Positions 27,580 to 35,429 of a stretch of 64,000 bases of DNA are shown here, in pieces; within the stretch, counting starts at the first letter, position 1; each line of letters begins with the position of its first letter. The DNA is from Kitasatospora aureofaciens (lineage in GTDB: Bacteria; Actinomycetota; Actinomycetes; Streptomycetales; Streptomycetaceae), in the NCBI GenBank assembly GCA_000720845.1, contig JODU01000005.1, forward strand, positions 1-64,000, given 5' to 3'. Both the position numbers and the translations under genes were made by a program. The notes beneath the pieces are model-generated. The model had not been told where the DNA came from. It was given only the letters and a program-made list of their open reading frames with translations, and ran no database searches.

Positions 27580-27744
27580 GTCGGAGGTGAACGCCCCGGC
27601 GGGCTGAGACGGTCTCCCTGGTGTCGGAGGTGAACGCCCCGGCGGGCTGAGACGGTCTCCCTGGTGTCGGACGGGAACGCCCCGACGGGCCGGGGCGGTC
27701 TGCCCGGTGGCGGGACGGGAACGCCGGACGGGGTGGTCTGCCCG
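27580..27744. repeat. 43-bp tandem repeats between ornA and adpA
   Basis: The 381-bp gap between ornA and adpA contains no gene. Two identical 43-bp units lie at 27580-27622 and 27623-27665, a diverged third at 27666-27708 and a partial fourth to about 27744. Each unit has the core AACGCCCCGGCGGGCTGA or a variant. A related degenerate copy lies upstream (around 27505, AACGCCGGACGGGCTGA), a sequence type I know as a dispersed intergenic repeat of Streptomyces. No spacers, so it is not a CRISPR. Confidence 0.85.
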
Positions 27745-27751
27745 TCCGGCG
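27722..27751 (-). terminator. adpA terminator
   Basis: A perfect 11-bp hairpin (27722-27732 with 27741-27751, 8-nt loop) begins about 23 bp after the adpA stop codon. It overlaps the last partial copy of the 43-bp repeat, so the repeat family and the terminator share sequence. Confidence 0.82.
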
Positions 27752-27774
27752 CTCGGGTGTTGCGTCATGTCACG

Positions 27775-28968
27775 TCACGGGGCGCTGCGCTGGCCCGGGA
27801 CGCTTGCCGCGCCCGCCGGCATGGGGGTTGCCGTGCGGCGGGTCTGGAACGGGACCGCGTTCTCCGGGGGGAGGGCGGCCGCGGGGTCGGACGGGGGCTG
27901 GGGCCGGGAGGCTCCCGCGGCGGTGTCCGGGTCCGGCTGGCGGTCGGCCTGGGGGCGGCGGGCCCGGTAGGCCGCCCGGTAGGCGGCCGGGGACGAACCC
28001 AGCTGGCGGCGGAAGTGGCCGCGCAGCGCCACCGGCGAGCGGAAACCGCACCGGCCGGCGACCTCGTCCACCGAGTAGTCCGACGTCTCCAGGAGGCGCT
28101 GCGCCTGGAGGACCCGCTGGGTGATCAGCCACTGGAGCGGTGCGCTGCCCGTCAGTGAGCGGAACCTGCGGTCGAAGGTGCGGCGGCTCATGTAGGCGCG
28201 CGCGGCCAGCGTCTCCACGTCGAACTGCTCGTGGAGGTGCTCCAGCGCCCAGGCGACGACCTCGGCGAGCGGGTCGGCGCCGATCTCCTCCGGTAAAGAC
28301 CTGTCGAGGTAGCGCTCCTGGCCGCCGCTGCGGCGCGGGGGGACCACCAGCCGGCGGGCCAGCGCTCCGGCCGCCTCGTTGCCGTGGTCCGTGCGCACGA
28401 TGTGCAGGCACAGGTCGATCCCGGCCGCGGTGCCCGCGGACGTCAGCACGTCGCCGTCGTCCACGAACAGTTCACGCGGATCGACGTGCACGGACGGATA
28501 GCGCTTGGCCAGCGTCGGCGCGTACATCCAGTGCGTGGTGGCGGGGCGGCCGTCCAGCAGGCCGGCCGCCGCGAGGACGAAGGCACCCGTGCACAGTCCC
28601 ACTATGCGCGCCCCCTCCTCGTGCGCCCGGCGCAGCGCGTCGAGCGCCTCCTCCGGTGGCGGCGAGGTGATCGACCGCCAGGCCGGTACGACGACCGTGC
28701 CCGCGCGCGAGATCGCCTCCAGCCCCTGTGGCGCGGTGAGTTCGAGGCCCCCCGTGGTCCGCAGAGGGCCCTCCTCGCCGGCGCACACCAGCAAGCGGTA
28801 GCGAGGCACGCCGGCGTCCTGGCGGTCGATCCCGAACACCGACAGCGGTATGGAACTCTCGAAGATGGGGCCGCCGCTGAACAGCAGCACCGCGACGATC
28901 TCCTTGCGGCGTCGCCCGGAAAGCTTCCGGGCCGCGGCTTCCGGCGCGGCAGCGGAGTCGTGGCTCAT
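27775..28968 (-). CDS. adpA: AraC-family developmental regulator AdpA
   Basis: The 397-aa central activator of morphological development and secondary metabolism (the A-factor-dependent protein in S. griseus; SCO2792 in S. coelicolor). An N-terminal DJ-1/PfpI-like dimerisation domain (about 22-200, with LCTGAFVLAAAGLLDGRPATTHW) is joined to a C-terminal AraC/XylS DNA-binding domain (about 236-340, with YMSRRTFDRRFRSLTGSAPLQW and VAGRCGFRSPVALRGHFRRQLG). Codon 225, in the linker, is TTA, so translation needs the rare bldA leucyl-tRNA. The last 60 residues are Pro/Arg-rich and likely disordered. The gene has a 386-bp non-coding upstream region and a strong downstream hairpin. Confidence 0.97.
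   Translation of the reverse strand: MSHDSAAAPEAAARKLSGRRRKEIVAVLLFSGGPIFESSIPLSVFGIDRQDAGVPRYRLLVCAGEEGPLRTTGGLELTAPQGLEAISRAGTVVVPAWRSITSPPPEEALDALRRAHEEGARIVGLCTGAFVLAAAGLLDGRPATTHWMYAPTLAKRYPSVHVDPRELFVDDGDVLTSAGTAAGIDLCLHIVRTDHGNEAAGALARRLVVPPRRSGGQERYLDRSLPEEIGADPLAEVVAWALEHLHEQFDVETLAARAYMSRRTFDRRFRSLTGSAPLQWLITQRVLQAQRLLETSDYSVDEVAGRCGFRSPVALRGHFRRQLGSSPAAYRAAYRARRPQADRQPDPDTAAGASRPQPPSDPAAALPPENAVPFQTRRTATPMPAGAASVPGQRSAP
28294..28296 (-). promoter_or_regulatory. TTA (bldA-dependent) codon 225 in adpA
   Basis: The minus strand reads TCT-TTA-CCG here, in frame with adpA, giving Ser-Leu-Pro in the linker between the two domains. TTA is the rare leucine codon read only by the bldA tRNA, so AdpA synthesis is tied to developmental timing. 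Confidence 0.97.
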
Positions 28969-29106
28969 ACTGCTAAGCCCCCCTCGGTGGTCGCGGCGCC
29001 CTTCACCCTTCGGGTCTGTCGCTCCAACACGTTTCCCCTCGGTCCTGCACGAGTCCCCCGCCGTAGACGGTCAAGATCGAATCTACTGTGTCCCGCCGCG
29101 CCGAGG

Positions 29107-29156
29107 TGGCTGGTTCGGCACTCGGGACATTGTCGACATGGCAACTTGGCGTGAAG
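29107..29156. promoter_or_regulatory. two AdpA-like boxes upstream of adpA
   Basis: In the 386-bp region upstream of adpA, which holds no credible gene, TGGCTGGTTC (29107-29116) and TGGCGTGAAG (29147-29156) each match nine of ten positions of the AdpA consensus TGGCSNGWWY. They lie 140-190 bp upstream of the start codon and could serve autoregulation. Matches of this quality can occur by chance. Confidence 0.45.
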
Positions 29157-29354
29157 CAGTCGATCACGAAGCGTTGCATTCCGGGGAGCCCCTGGGAAGT
29201 GCGCCTTGTGTCAGTGGCCAATCCGCATAGGGTGCGGTGGGGTCCCCAGACCCTTTCCGTGCAGGTGGAACGGGGGTTTGGGGGTGGTGGGGGGTGCGGA
29301 TGCGCCACCTGCGGAAGTTGGCTGAAAAGAAGCGGAACTGTGCGCGGAAACCGG

Positions 29355-29657
29355 TCAGTCGACCGGTGTGTTTTCCCCGGCGTGCCGTCCGCCCCTGCGA
29401 GCCCGCGGCCGGGCCGCGACCCGCTCGGAACGCCGCAGCAGCAGGCGGCAGACGCCGGTGACGGCGGCCAGGCCGAAGGCCGTGCCGGCGGCGCCCGCGA
29501 AGGAGGCGCCGTACCAGAGGAGCGCGACGGGGACGAGAAAGCAACTGAACGCCGCCCAGCGGACGAGATCGGTGACGCCGTCCCGGCCGGGCGGGCCGGA
29601 CGTCGGTTCGGCGGGACGGTGCGGTCCTGACACGGGTGCTCCCTGGGATGGCGGCAT
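29355..29657 (-). CDS. small membrane protein
   Basis: A 100-aa protein with a Pro-rich N-terminus, two closely spaced hydrophobic segments (about 37-55, AAFSCFLVPVALLWYGASF, and 57-72, AGTAFGLAAVTGVCRLLL) and a basic Arg-rich tail that should face the cytoplasm. I do not recognise a family. The frame is open far upstream, but the part before this ATG has no protein-like character. It lies between adpA and the divergent universal stress protein; the roughly 270 bp upstream should contain both promoters. Confidence 0.6.
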   Translation of the reverse strand: MPPSQGAPVSGPHRPAEPTSGPPGRDGVTDLVRWAAFSCFLVPVALLWYGASFAGAAGTAFGLAAVTGVCRLLLRRSERVAARPRARRGGRHAGENTPVD

Positions 29658-29928
29658 GGAGATCAACGCCCGCGCGGCGCGTCGGTCACGACCGGTCACG
29701 GACAGTTGAATGCTGTGCAAACCGCCTGTACAGAGCAGCAACCATTGCGTTACGGGCGCCCTCTCGGGCATGCTCCGGTGAATCCCGCGGGGGACCCTCC
29801 GCGGGATCTGGGCGAAGGAGGCGTGCCGCCGTACCCTTGGGGGTATGGGGTTGGGAAGACCATTCCCGGACACACAGCTCCACCGCACACTGTTGTCCCC
29901 CATAGAGGATAAAAACGCCGAGACAGCC

Positions 29929-30456
29929 ATGGCCGGTCACGAATTCTTCGAACCCGCGGACCGCAAGCGGCCCGTCGCCGAACCTACGGCGGCCGAGCCC
30001 CTGGCGGCCGACGAGCCACGCCAGTCGTGCGATCCAGCCTTCAAGCACGGCGTCGTCGTCGGCTTCGACGGCTCCACCTCCAGCGAGCGCGCCCTCGCCT
30101 ACGCCATCGGCATGGCCTCCAGGCTGGGTTCCGGCCTGGTCATCGTGCACGTCGCCAACCGGCTGCCCACCACGGTGTGGGCCGGCTGCGAACCCCCGGT
30201 CTTCGTCGACGTGCCCGACCACCGCACCGAGGTCCTCGGTCTGGAGCTGGCGTGTGCGGACTACCTCGCCGAGGTGCCCTGGATCCTCGTCGAGCGCGGC
30301 GGCGACATCTGCCACGAACTCGAAGAGGTGGGGCGGGAGTACGAGGCGGACGCCATCGTCGTCGGCTCCAGTCACGGCCTGGTCGGCCGCCTCTTCGGCT
30401 CCGTCGCCGGCCGGCTCGCCAAGCGGGCGAAGCGGCCCGTGGTGGTCATCCCCTGA
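29929..30456 (+). CDS. universal stress protein (UspA family)
   Basis: A 175-aa single-domain universal stress protein. The N-terminal strand VVVGFDGSTSSERALAYA and the C-terminal ATP-binding pattern GSSHGLVGRLFGSVAGRLAKRAKRP-VVVIP are typical. About 40 charged, disordered residues precede the domain. The ATG used is not preceded by a strong ribosome binding site; an ATG 84 nt upstream is an alternative that would add 28 residues. Function is likely in stress or energy limitation; partner unknown. It ends at a strong terminator shared with glmS. Confidence 0.82.
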   Translation: MAGHEFFEPADRKRPVAEPTAAEPLAADEPRQSCDPAFKHGVVVGFDGSTSSERALAYAIGMASRLGSGLVIVHVANRLPTTVWAGCEPPVFVDVPDHRTEVLGLELACADYLAEVPWILVERGGDICHELEEVGREYEADAIVVGSSHGLVGRLFGSVAGRLAKRAKRPVVVIP

Positions 30457-30482
30457 CAGGGCGGACGGCTCCGGCGCACCGA

Positions 30483-30518
30483 ACGGCCCCCGCGCGTGTC
30501 ACCACGCGCGGGGGCCGT
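30483..30518. terminator. bidirectional terminator between usp and glmS
   Basis: A perfect 16-bp stem (30483-30498 with 30503-30518) closes a 4-nt TCAC loop between the convergent universal stress protein gene and glmS. It is the strongest hairpin I noticed in the window. Confidence 0.93.
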
Positions 30519-30538
30519 CGTGATGTCGACGTACGGGG

Positions 30539-32356
30539 CTACTCCACCGTCACCGACTTGGCGAGGTTGCGGGGCTTGTCGATGTCCCGGCCCAGGGCCA
30601 GGGCCGTGTGGTACGCGAGGAGCTGGAGCGGGATGCCCATGAGGATCGGGTCCAGCTCGTCCTCGTTCTTCGGGACGACGATGGTGTGGTCGGCCTTCTC
30701 CTGCTCCTGGTGGGCGACGGCGAGGATCTGGCCGCTGCGGGCCTTGATCTCCTCCATGGCCGCGCGGTTCTTCTCCAGCAGGTCGTCGTCCGGCACGATC
30801 GCGACCGTCGGCAGGGCCGGCTCGATCAGGGCGAGCGGGCCGTGCTTCAGCTCGGAGGCCGGGTAGGCCTCGGCGTGGATGTAGGAGACCTCCTTGAGCT
30901 TCAGGGAGGCCTCGCGGGCGACCGGGTAGCCCCGCACGCGGCCGATGAAGAGCATCGAGCGGGCGTCGGCGTACTGCGCGGCCAGCTTCTTGATGTCCTC
31001 CTCCTGCTCCAGCATCTCGGAGATCTGCGCGGGCAGCTTGCGCAGGCCCTCGATGATCCGCTTGCCGTCGCGCACCGACAGGTCGCGGGTGCGGCCCAGG
31101 TGCAGGGCGAGCAGCGCGAAGGCGACGCAGGTGTTGGTGAAGCACTTGGTGGACACGACGCAGACCTCGGGTCCGGCGTGCACGTACATGCCGCCGTCGG
31201 CCTCGCGGGCGATCGCCGAACCGACCACGTTGACGATGCCGAGCACCCGGGCGCCCTTGCGCTTCAGCTCCTGCACGGCGGCCAGCACGTCGTAGGTCTC
31301 ACCGGACTGGGAGACGGCGATGTACAGGGTGTCGGGGTCGACGACCGCGTTGCGGTAGCGGAACTCGGAGGCCGGCTCGGCGTCCGCGGGGATGCGGGCC
31401 AGCTCCTCGATCATCTGCGCGCCGATCTGGCCCGCGTGGTACGAGGTGCCGCAGCCGAGGATCTTCACGCGGCGCACGGCACGCGCGTCGCGGGCGTCCA
31501 GGTTGAGGCCGCCGAGGTGCACGGTGGAGAACCGGTCGTCGATCCGGCCGCGCAGCACGCGGTCCACGGCCTCGGCCTGCTCGTGGATCTCCTTGTGCAT
31601 GTAGGTGTCGTGGCCGCCCATGTCGTAGGAGGCGGCCTCCCACTCCACGGTGGTGGGCTCGGACGTGGTGCGGGTGCCCTCGGTGGTGTACGTGCGGAAG
31701 TCGTCGGCCTTGAGGGTGGCCATCTCGCCGTCGTCGAGCGTGACTATCTGCCGGGTGTGGGCGACCAGCGCGGCGATGTCGGAGGCGACGAACATCTCCT
31801 TCTCGCCGATGCCGAGGACGACCGGCGAGCCGTTGCGGGCGACGACGATGCGCTCGGGGAAGTCGGCGTGCATCACGGCGATGCCGTACGTGCCCTCGAT
31901 GACCCGCAGGGTCTCGCGGACCTTGTCCTCCAGCTTGACGGCCTCGGAGCGGGCGATGAGGTGGACCAGGACCTCGGTGTCGGTCTCGGAGAGGAACTCG
32001 ACACCGTCCGCCTCCAGCTTGCGGCGCAGGTCGGCGGCGTTGTCGATGATGCCGTTGTGGACGACGGCGACCTTGTTGTCGGCCGACATGTGCGGGTGGG
32101 CGTTCAGGTCGGAGGGGGCGCCGTGGGTGGCCCAGCGGGTGTGGGCGATGCCGGTGGTCCCCTTGAAGCGCGCCGGGACCTTGGCCTCCAGGTCGCGCAC
32201 CCGGCCCTTGGCCTTGACCATCCTGAGGCCGGCCGTCTTCGGGGAGGTCACGACGATGCCCGCCGAGTCGTACCCGCGGTACTCCAGGCGCTGGAGGCCT
32301 TCCAGGAGCAGAGGCGCGACGTCACGCTTGCCGATGTATCCGACGATTCCGCACAT
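30539..32356 (-). CDS. glmS: glucosamine-6-phosphate synthase (isomerising)
   Basis: A 605-aa glutamine:fructose-6-phosphate amidotransferase. The N-terminal glutaminase domain starts MCGIVGYIGKRDVAP with the nucleophile Cys2 and contains HTRWATHGAPSDLNAHPH. Two SIS sugar-isomerase domains follow (for example ILGCGTSYHAGQIGAQMIEE, SQSGETYDVLAA and STKCFTNTCVAF), and the C-terminus ends NLAKSVTVE as usual. It makes glucosamine-6-phosphate for peptidoglycan and other amino sugars. Streptomyces generally carry a second glmS elsewhere. A small conserved gene precedes it by 51 bp on the same strand; the leader shows no ribozyme. Confidence 0.96.
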   Translation of the reverse strand: MCGIVGYIGKRDVAPLLLEGLQRLEYRGYDSAGIVVTSPKTAGLRMVKAKGRVRDLEAKVPARFKGTTGIAHTRWATHGAPSDLNAHPHMSADNKVAVVHNGIIDNAADLRRKLEADGVEFLSETDTEVLVHLIARSEAVKLEDKVRETLRVIEGTYGIAVMHADFPERIVVARNGSPVVLGIGEKEMFVASDIAALVAHTRQIVTLDDGEMATLKADDFRTYTTEGTRTTSEPTTVEWEAASYDMGGHDTYMHKEIHEQAEAVDRVLRGRIDDRFSTVHLGGLNLDARDARAVRRVKILGCGTSYHAGQIGAQMIEELARIPADAEPASEFRYRNAVVDPDTLYIAVSQSGETYDVLAAVQELKRKGARVLGIVNVVGSAIAREADGGMYVHAGPEVCVVSTKCFTNTCVAFALLALHLGRTRDLSVRDGKRIIEGLRKLPAQISEMLEQEEDIKKLAAQYADARSMLFIGRVRGYPVAREASLKLKEVSYIHAEAYPASELKHGPLALIEPALPTVAIVPDDDLLEKNRAAMEEIKARSGQILAVAHQEQEKADHTIVVPKNEDELDPILMGIPLQLLAYHTALALGRDIDKPRNLAKSVTVE

Positions 32357-32407
32357 GTATCCGTAAACCTCGTGTCTCTCTTCGGCCTCTCGGCCGTAGC
32401 CGGCCTC

Positions 32408-32701
32408 TCAGCCGTAGACGATGCGGCGCAGTTGACGGAGCGACAGCTCCGGGGGTGCGACCGCCCGGTATTTCAGTTCCGCCTCGATCCGTTCGAAGAT
32501 CGTCGCGTTCACCAGGCCCTGGGCCTGGAGCTCGCGGTGGCGGCGACGGACGTACTCCTCGGTCGTCTCGTCGAAGTAGGCGAGCACGTCCTGGACCACG
32601 CGCAGTGCCTCGCCCCGGCTCAGGGGGGTGGACCGCGTCAGATGATCAACGAGTTCGTCGTGCACCCGGTAGATCCTGGGGTACGGAAGGTCGCTGCGCA
32701 A
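32408..32701 (-). CDS. small conserved protein upstream of glmS
   Basis: A 97-aa soluble, mostly helical protein starting at TTG with GGCAGGA nearby. It contains YRVHDELVDHLTRSTPLSRGEA, VRRRHRELQAQGLVNATIFERI and a C-terminal SLRQLRRIVYG. I do not recognise a family. Good codon bias and a tight arrangement ahead of glmS indicate a real gene, probably co-transcribed. A 17-bp direct repeat with one mismatch (32383 and 32401) lies between the two genes and covers its stop codon. Confidence 0.7.
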   Translation of the reverse strand: MRSDLPYPRIYRVHDELVDHLTRSTPLSRGEALRVVQDVLAYFDETTEEYVRRRHRELQAQGLVNATIFERIEAELKYRAVAPPELSLRQLRRIVYG

Positions 32702-32815
32702 GAATCCTGCCCGATTCCGGGCAGGTCGCTGTTGAAACTCTCATGAGGGGCTGTTCGCGGCCCGTCCATCTCACGTCCGGAATCTCGTTGCCTGAGCAGA
32801 CGAGTTTCAGGCGCC

Positions 32816-34393
32816 ATGGACATTCCTCGCATGGGCGTTCCCGAGCCGCTGGCCGGCCGTATGAGCATGGCGGAGCAGCACGAGTACCTGCGCTCCAGGT
32901 TCTCGCGGCGCACGATGATCAGGGGCGGCGCGGTCACGCTCGGTGCCGTCGCGGGCGGCGTGTTCGTGCCGGGCGCCACCGCGCGGGCCGCCACCCCGAA
33001 CCGGCGGCCCGGCGGGACCGACACGGTAGACGGCGCCCTGGTCGCCCCCTTCGGCCGCCACCTCGCCTACGGCAACGACCCGCGCACCGAGATGACCGTC
33101 TCCTGGCAGGTCCCGGTCGCGGTGGACAAGCCCTTCATCCGCATCGGTGCCCACCCCTGGGACCTCTCCCACAAGATCGACGCCGAGCCGCGCCCGCTGC
33201 ACACCCCGGCCGGGGTCGGCGCGAGTGGCGACCACACGCAGTACTACCTGCACGCCAGGCTGACCCGCCTCAAGCCCGGCCGCACCTACTACTACGGGGT
33301 CGGCCACGCCGGATTCGACCCGGCCGAGCCGCACCTGGCCGGCACCCTCGGCACCTTCACCACCGCGCCCGCGCGCTCCGAGCCGTTCACCTTCACCGCC
33401 TTCGGCGACCAGGGCGTCAGCTACCACGGCCTCGCCAACGACGCCCTGATCCTCGCCCAGAACCCGGCCTTCCACCTGCACGCCGGCGACATCGCCTACG
33501 GCGACCCGGCCGGGCAGGGCAAGACCTCCGACACCGGCTTCGACGCACGGGTGTGGGACCAGTTCCTCCACCAGACCGAATCGGTCGCCAAGCAGGTCCC
33601 GTGGATGGTGGCGTACGGCAACCACGACATGGAGGCCTGGTACTCGCCCAACGGCTACGGCGGCGAACGGGCCCGCTGGGAGCTGCCCGACAACGGCCCC
33701 GACGCCGACCACCTCCCCGGCGTCTACTCCTTCGTGCACGGCAACACCGCCGTCATCTCCCTGGACGCCAACGACATCTCCTTCGAGATCCCGGCCAACC
33801 TGGGCATCTCCGGCGGCACCCAGACCCGCTGGCTGGAACGGCAGCTCAAGAAGTACCGGGCCGACCGGGACATCGACTTCGTCGTCGTCTTCTTCCACCA
33901 CTGCGCCTACTGCACCTCCACCGCGCACGCCTCCGAGGGCGGCGTCCGCGACGAGTGGGTGCCGCTGTTCGAGAAGTACACCGTCGACCTGGTGATCAAC
34001 GGGCACAACCACGTCTACGAGCGCACCGACGTCATCAAGGGCGGCGAGGTCGCCAAGGAGCTGCCGATCGGCGGCACCGCCCACCCCGAGACGGACGGCG
34101 TCGTCTACGTCACGGCGGGCGCGGCCGGCAAGAGCCTGTACGCGTTCAGCGCCGAGCAGAGCTACGAGGGCCACGAGAAGGACGTCGAGTCGGTGTCGTC
34201 CTTCGTGTGCGTCGACGGCGGACGGCAGAGCGAGAGCGTGGCCTGGTCCCGGGTCCGCTACCTCGACTACTCCTTCCTGCGCGTGGACGTGACGCCCGCC
34301 TCCCGGGGGCGGCTGGCGACCCTGAAGGTGCGGGGCATCGCGGAGACCGGGGAGACGGTCGACCACTTCACGGTGGCGCGCCGGGCCCGGTAG
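32816..34393 (+). CDS. Tat-exported purple-acid-phosphatase-like metallophosphoesterase
   Basis: A 525-aa exported phosphatase. The N-terminal SRRTMIRGGAVTLGAVAGG is a Tat signal, so it is folded with metals before export. A fibronectin-III-like N-terminal domain (about 75-190) precedes the calcineurin-like domain with GDQG, HAGDIAYGD, YGNHD, FFHHC and NGHNHVYER, the full set of dinuclear metal ligands. It should release phosphate from organic phosphates outside the cell. The start is the ATG giving the Tat signal. I saw no clear PhoP box in the roughly 115-bp leader shared with the divergent small gene. Confidence 0.9.
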   Translation: MDIPRMGVPEPLAGRMSMAEQHEYLRSRFSRRTMIRGGAVTLGAVAGGVFVPGATARAATPNRRPGGTDTVDGALVAPFGRHLAYGNDPRTEMTVSWQVPVAVDKPFIRIGAHPWDLSHKIDAEPRPLHTPAGVGASGDHTQYYLHARLTRLKPGRTYYYGVGHAGFDPAEPHLAGTLGTFTTAPARSEPFTFTAFGDQGVSYHGLANDALILAQNPAFHLHAGDIAYGDPAGQGKTSDTGFDARVWDQFLHQTESVAKQVPWMVAYGNHDMEAWYSPNGYGGERARWELPDNGPDADHLPGVYSFVHGNTAVISLDANDISFEIPANLGISGGTQTRWLERQLKKYRADRDIDFVVVFFHHCAYCTSTAHASEGGVRDEWVPLFEKYTVDLVINGHNHVYERTDVIKGGEVAKELPIGGTAHPETDGVVYVTAGAAGKSLYAFSAEQSYEGHEKDVESVSSFVCVDGGRQSESVAWSRVRYLDYSFLRVDVTPASRGRLATLKVRGIAETGETVDHFTVARRAR

Positions 34394-34421
34394 GACGCGC
34401 GGGGCCCGGCGGGGCATCCGG

Positions 34422-35315
34422 TCACATCCGCTTCAGGACCGCCTGCTTCGCCAGGGTGAACTCCTCGTCCGTCAGCACCCCGGAGCGGTGCAGCTCGCCC
34501 AGCTCCCGCAGCCGCCGCAGCAGCGCGTCGTGGTCGTCCTCGGCGGCCTGCTTCGGTGGGGGCGGGGGCGTGGCGGCGTCCTCGCCCGCGCGGGCGTCCT
34601 CCAGGGCCGCGCGGGTGGCCGGGTGCGGGAGGCGGGCCTGTACGGCCGCGGCCACCAGGGCCATCAGCGGGTCCTTCTTGAAGCCCCACAGCTCCACGGC
34701 GTTGGGGTCGTACTTCGGCGGCACCTTGCCCGGCGCCGCCCGCACGGTGAACCGGAGGTGGCCGTTCTCCAGGCCGACCGTCGGCTGCCACTCCACGGCG
34801 ACGATGTCGGCGAGCGGGAGGGTGCGCGGTCCGGCGGCCGACTTGGCGTCCTCCGCCTGCCACTTCCACTCCAGCCGCACCCGCTCCCCGTCGAAGCTCG
34901 CGACACCGTCCCCGGCCGACACCGACAGCGGCACCGCCGGCCCCGGCAGCAGATAGGCGTCCACCGGTCCGGACGGGACCTGGTCGAGGAGCAGTGCGTT
35001 GCGCACCTCGTCCACGAAGTACTCGGCCACCCCGTACCGGTCGGACTCCACCAGGAGCTGGTACGGGTCGTGGGGCTCGGTGAGCCGTCCGCCCGTCGCG
35101 TGCAGCAGAGGGTCGGCGCCGTCCCGCAGCCGCAGCCTGAGCCGCCCCGACTTCTTCCCCTGCTCGAACGATATGCCCGCCAACGCCGCGAGCGGCACGA
35201 GCAGTTCACCCAGTTCCCTGCGGAGCAGACTGACGTTCTTGTCCCGCCCGGGTGTCAGCCGCAGGGCGTCGCCGTCGAAGACCCACGTTCCGTCCTTCTG
35301 GATGATTTCCGCCAT
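34422..35315 (-). CDS. DUF4429/SHOCT-domain protein
   Basis: A 297-aa cytoplasmic protein with two copies of a PH-like beta-rich unit (WVFDGDALRLTPGRDKN and VASFDGERVRLEWKW are the parallel strand starts), as in DUF4429 proteins. A Pro-rich linker and a C-terminal SHOCT helix pair (LLRRLRELGELHRSGVLTDEEFTLAKQAVLKRM split over two helices) follow. SHOCT domains mediate oligomerisation; the protein's job is unknown. It converges on the metallophosphoesterase gene with a 28-bp gap. Confidence 0.82.
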   Translation of the reverse strand: MAEIIQKDGTWVFDGDALRLTPGRDKNVSLLRRELGELLVPLAALAGISFEQGKKSGRLRLRLRDGADPLLHATGGRLTEPHDPYQLLVESDRYGVAEYFVDEVRNALLLDQVPSGPVDAYLLPGPAVPLSVSAGDGVASFDGERVRLEWKWQAEDAKSAAGPRTLPLADIVAVEWQPTVGLENGHLRFTVRAAPGKVPPKYDPNAVELWGFKKDPLMALVAAAVQARLPHPATRAALEDARAGEDAATPPPPPKQAAEDDHDALLRRLRELGELHRSGVLTDEEFTLAKQAVLKRM

Positions 35316-35360
35316 GCGGGGATTGTTTCATCGCTTCTGCGGGCGGTGATGGTGCGGGAG

Positions 35361-35376
35361 AGTGGTCTGCACCCGT
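35361..35376 (+). promoter_or_regulatory. DasR-responsive element (dre-like)
   Basis: AGTGGTCTGCACCCGT matches 12 of 16 positions of the dre consensus AGTGGTCTAGACCACT, with a perfect left half. It lies 54 bp before the hexosaminidase start, a normal place for repression by the GntR regulator DasR, which is released by glucosamine-6-phosphate. The gene's function in chitin-sugar release supports the site. Confidence 0.72.
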
Positions 35377-35429
35377 CCTCAACCCCCGTCCCCGAAACCC
35401 TGATTGCACGCCTCGCGAAGGGAGCGCAC

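Noticed and set aside
27580..27744. Repeat cluster as a CRISPR array
   Set aside because: Units are directly abutting without spacers, too few and GC-rich, and no cas genes are present; the nearby Cas4-like nuclease at 9.5-10.7 kb is unrelated.
29003..29308. Possible small gene upstream of adpA on the minus strand
   Set aside because: Peptide is Pro/Arg-rich without protein character and has no ribosome binding site; the region is better read as the adpA promoter.
32357..32407. glmS ribozyme or other riboswitch ahead of glmS
   Set aside because: The gap is 51 bp with a simple 17-bp direct repeat, too short and without the conserved core.
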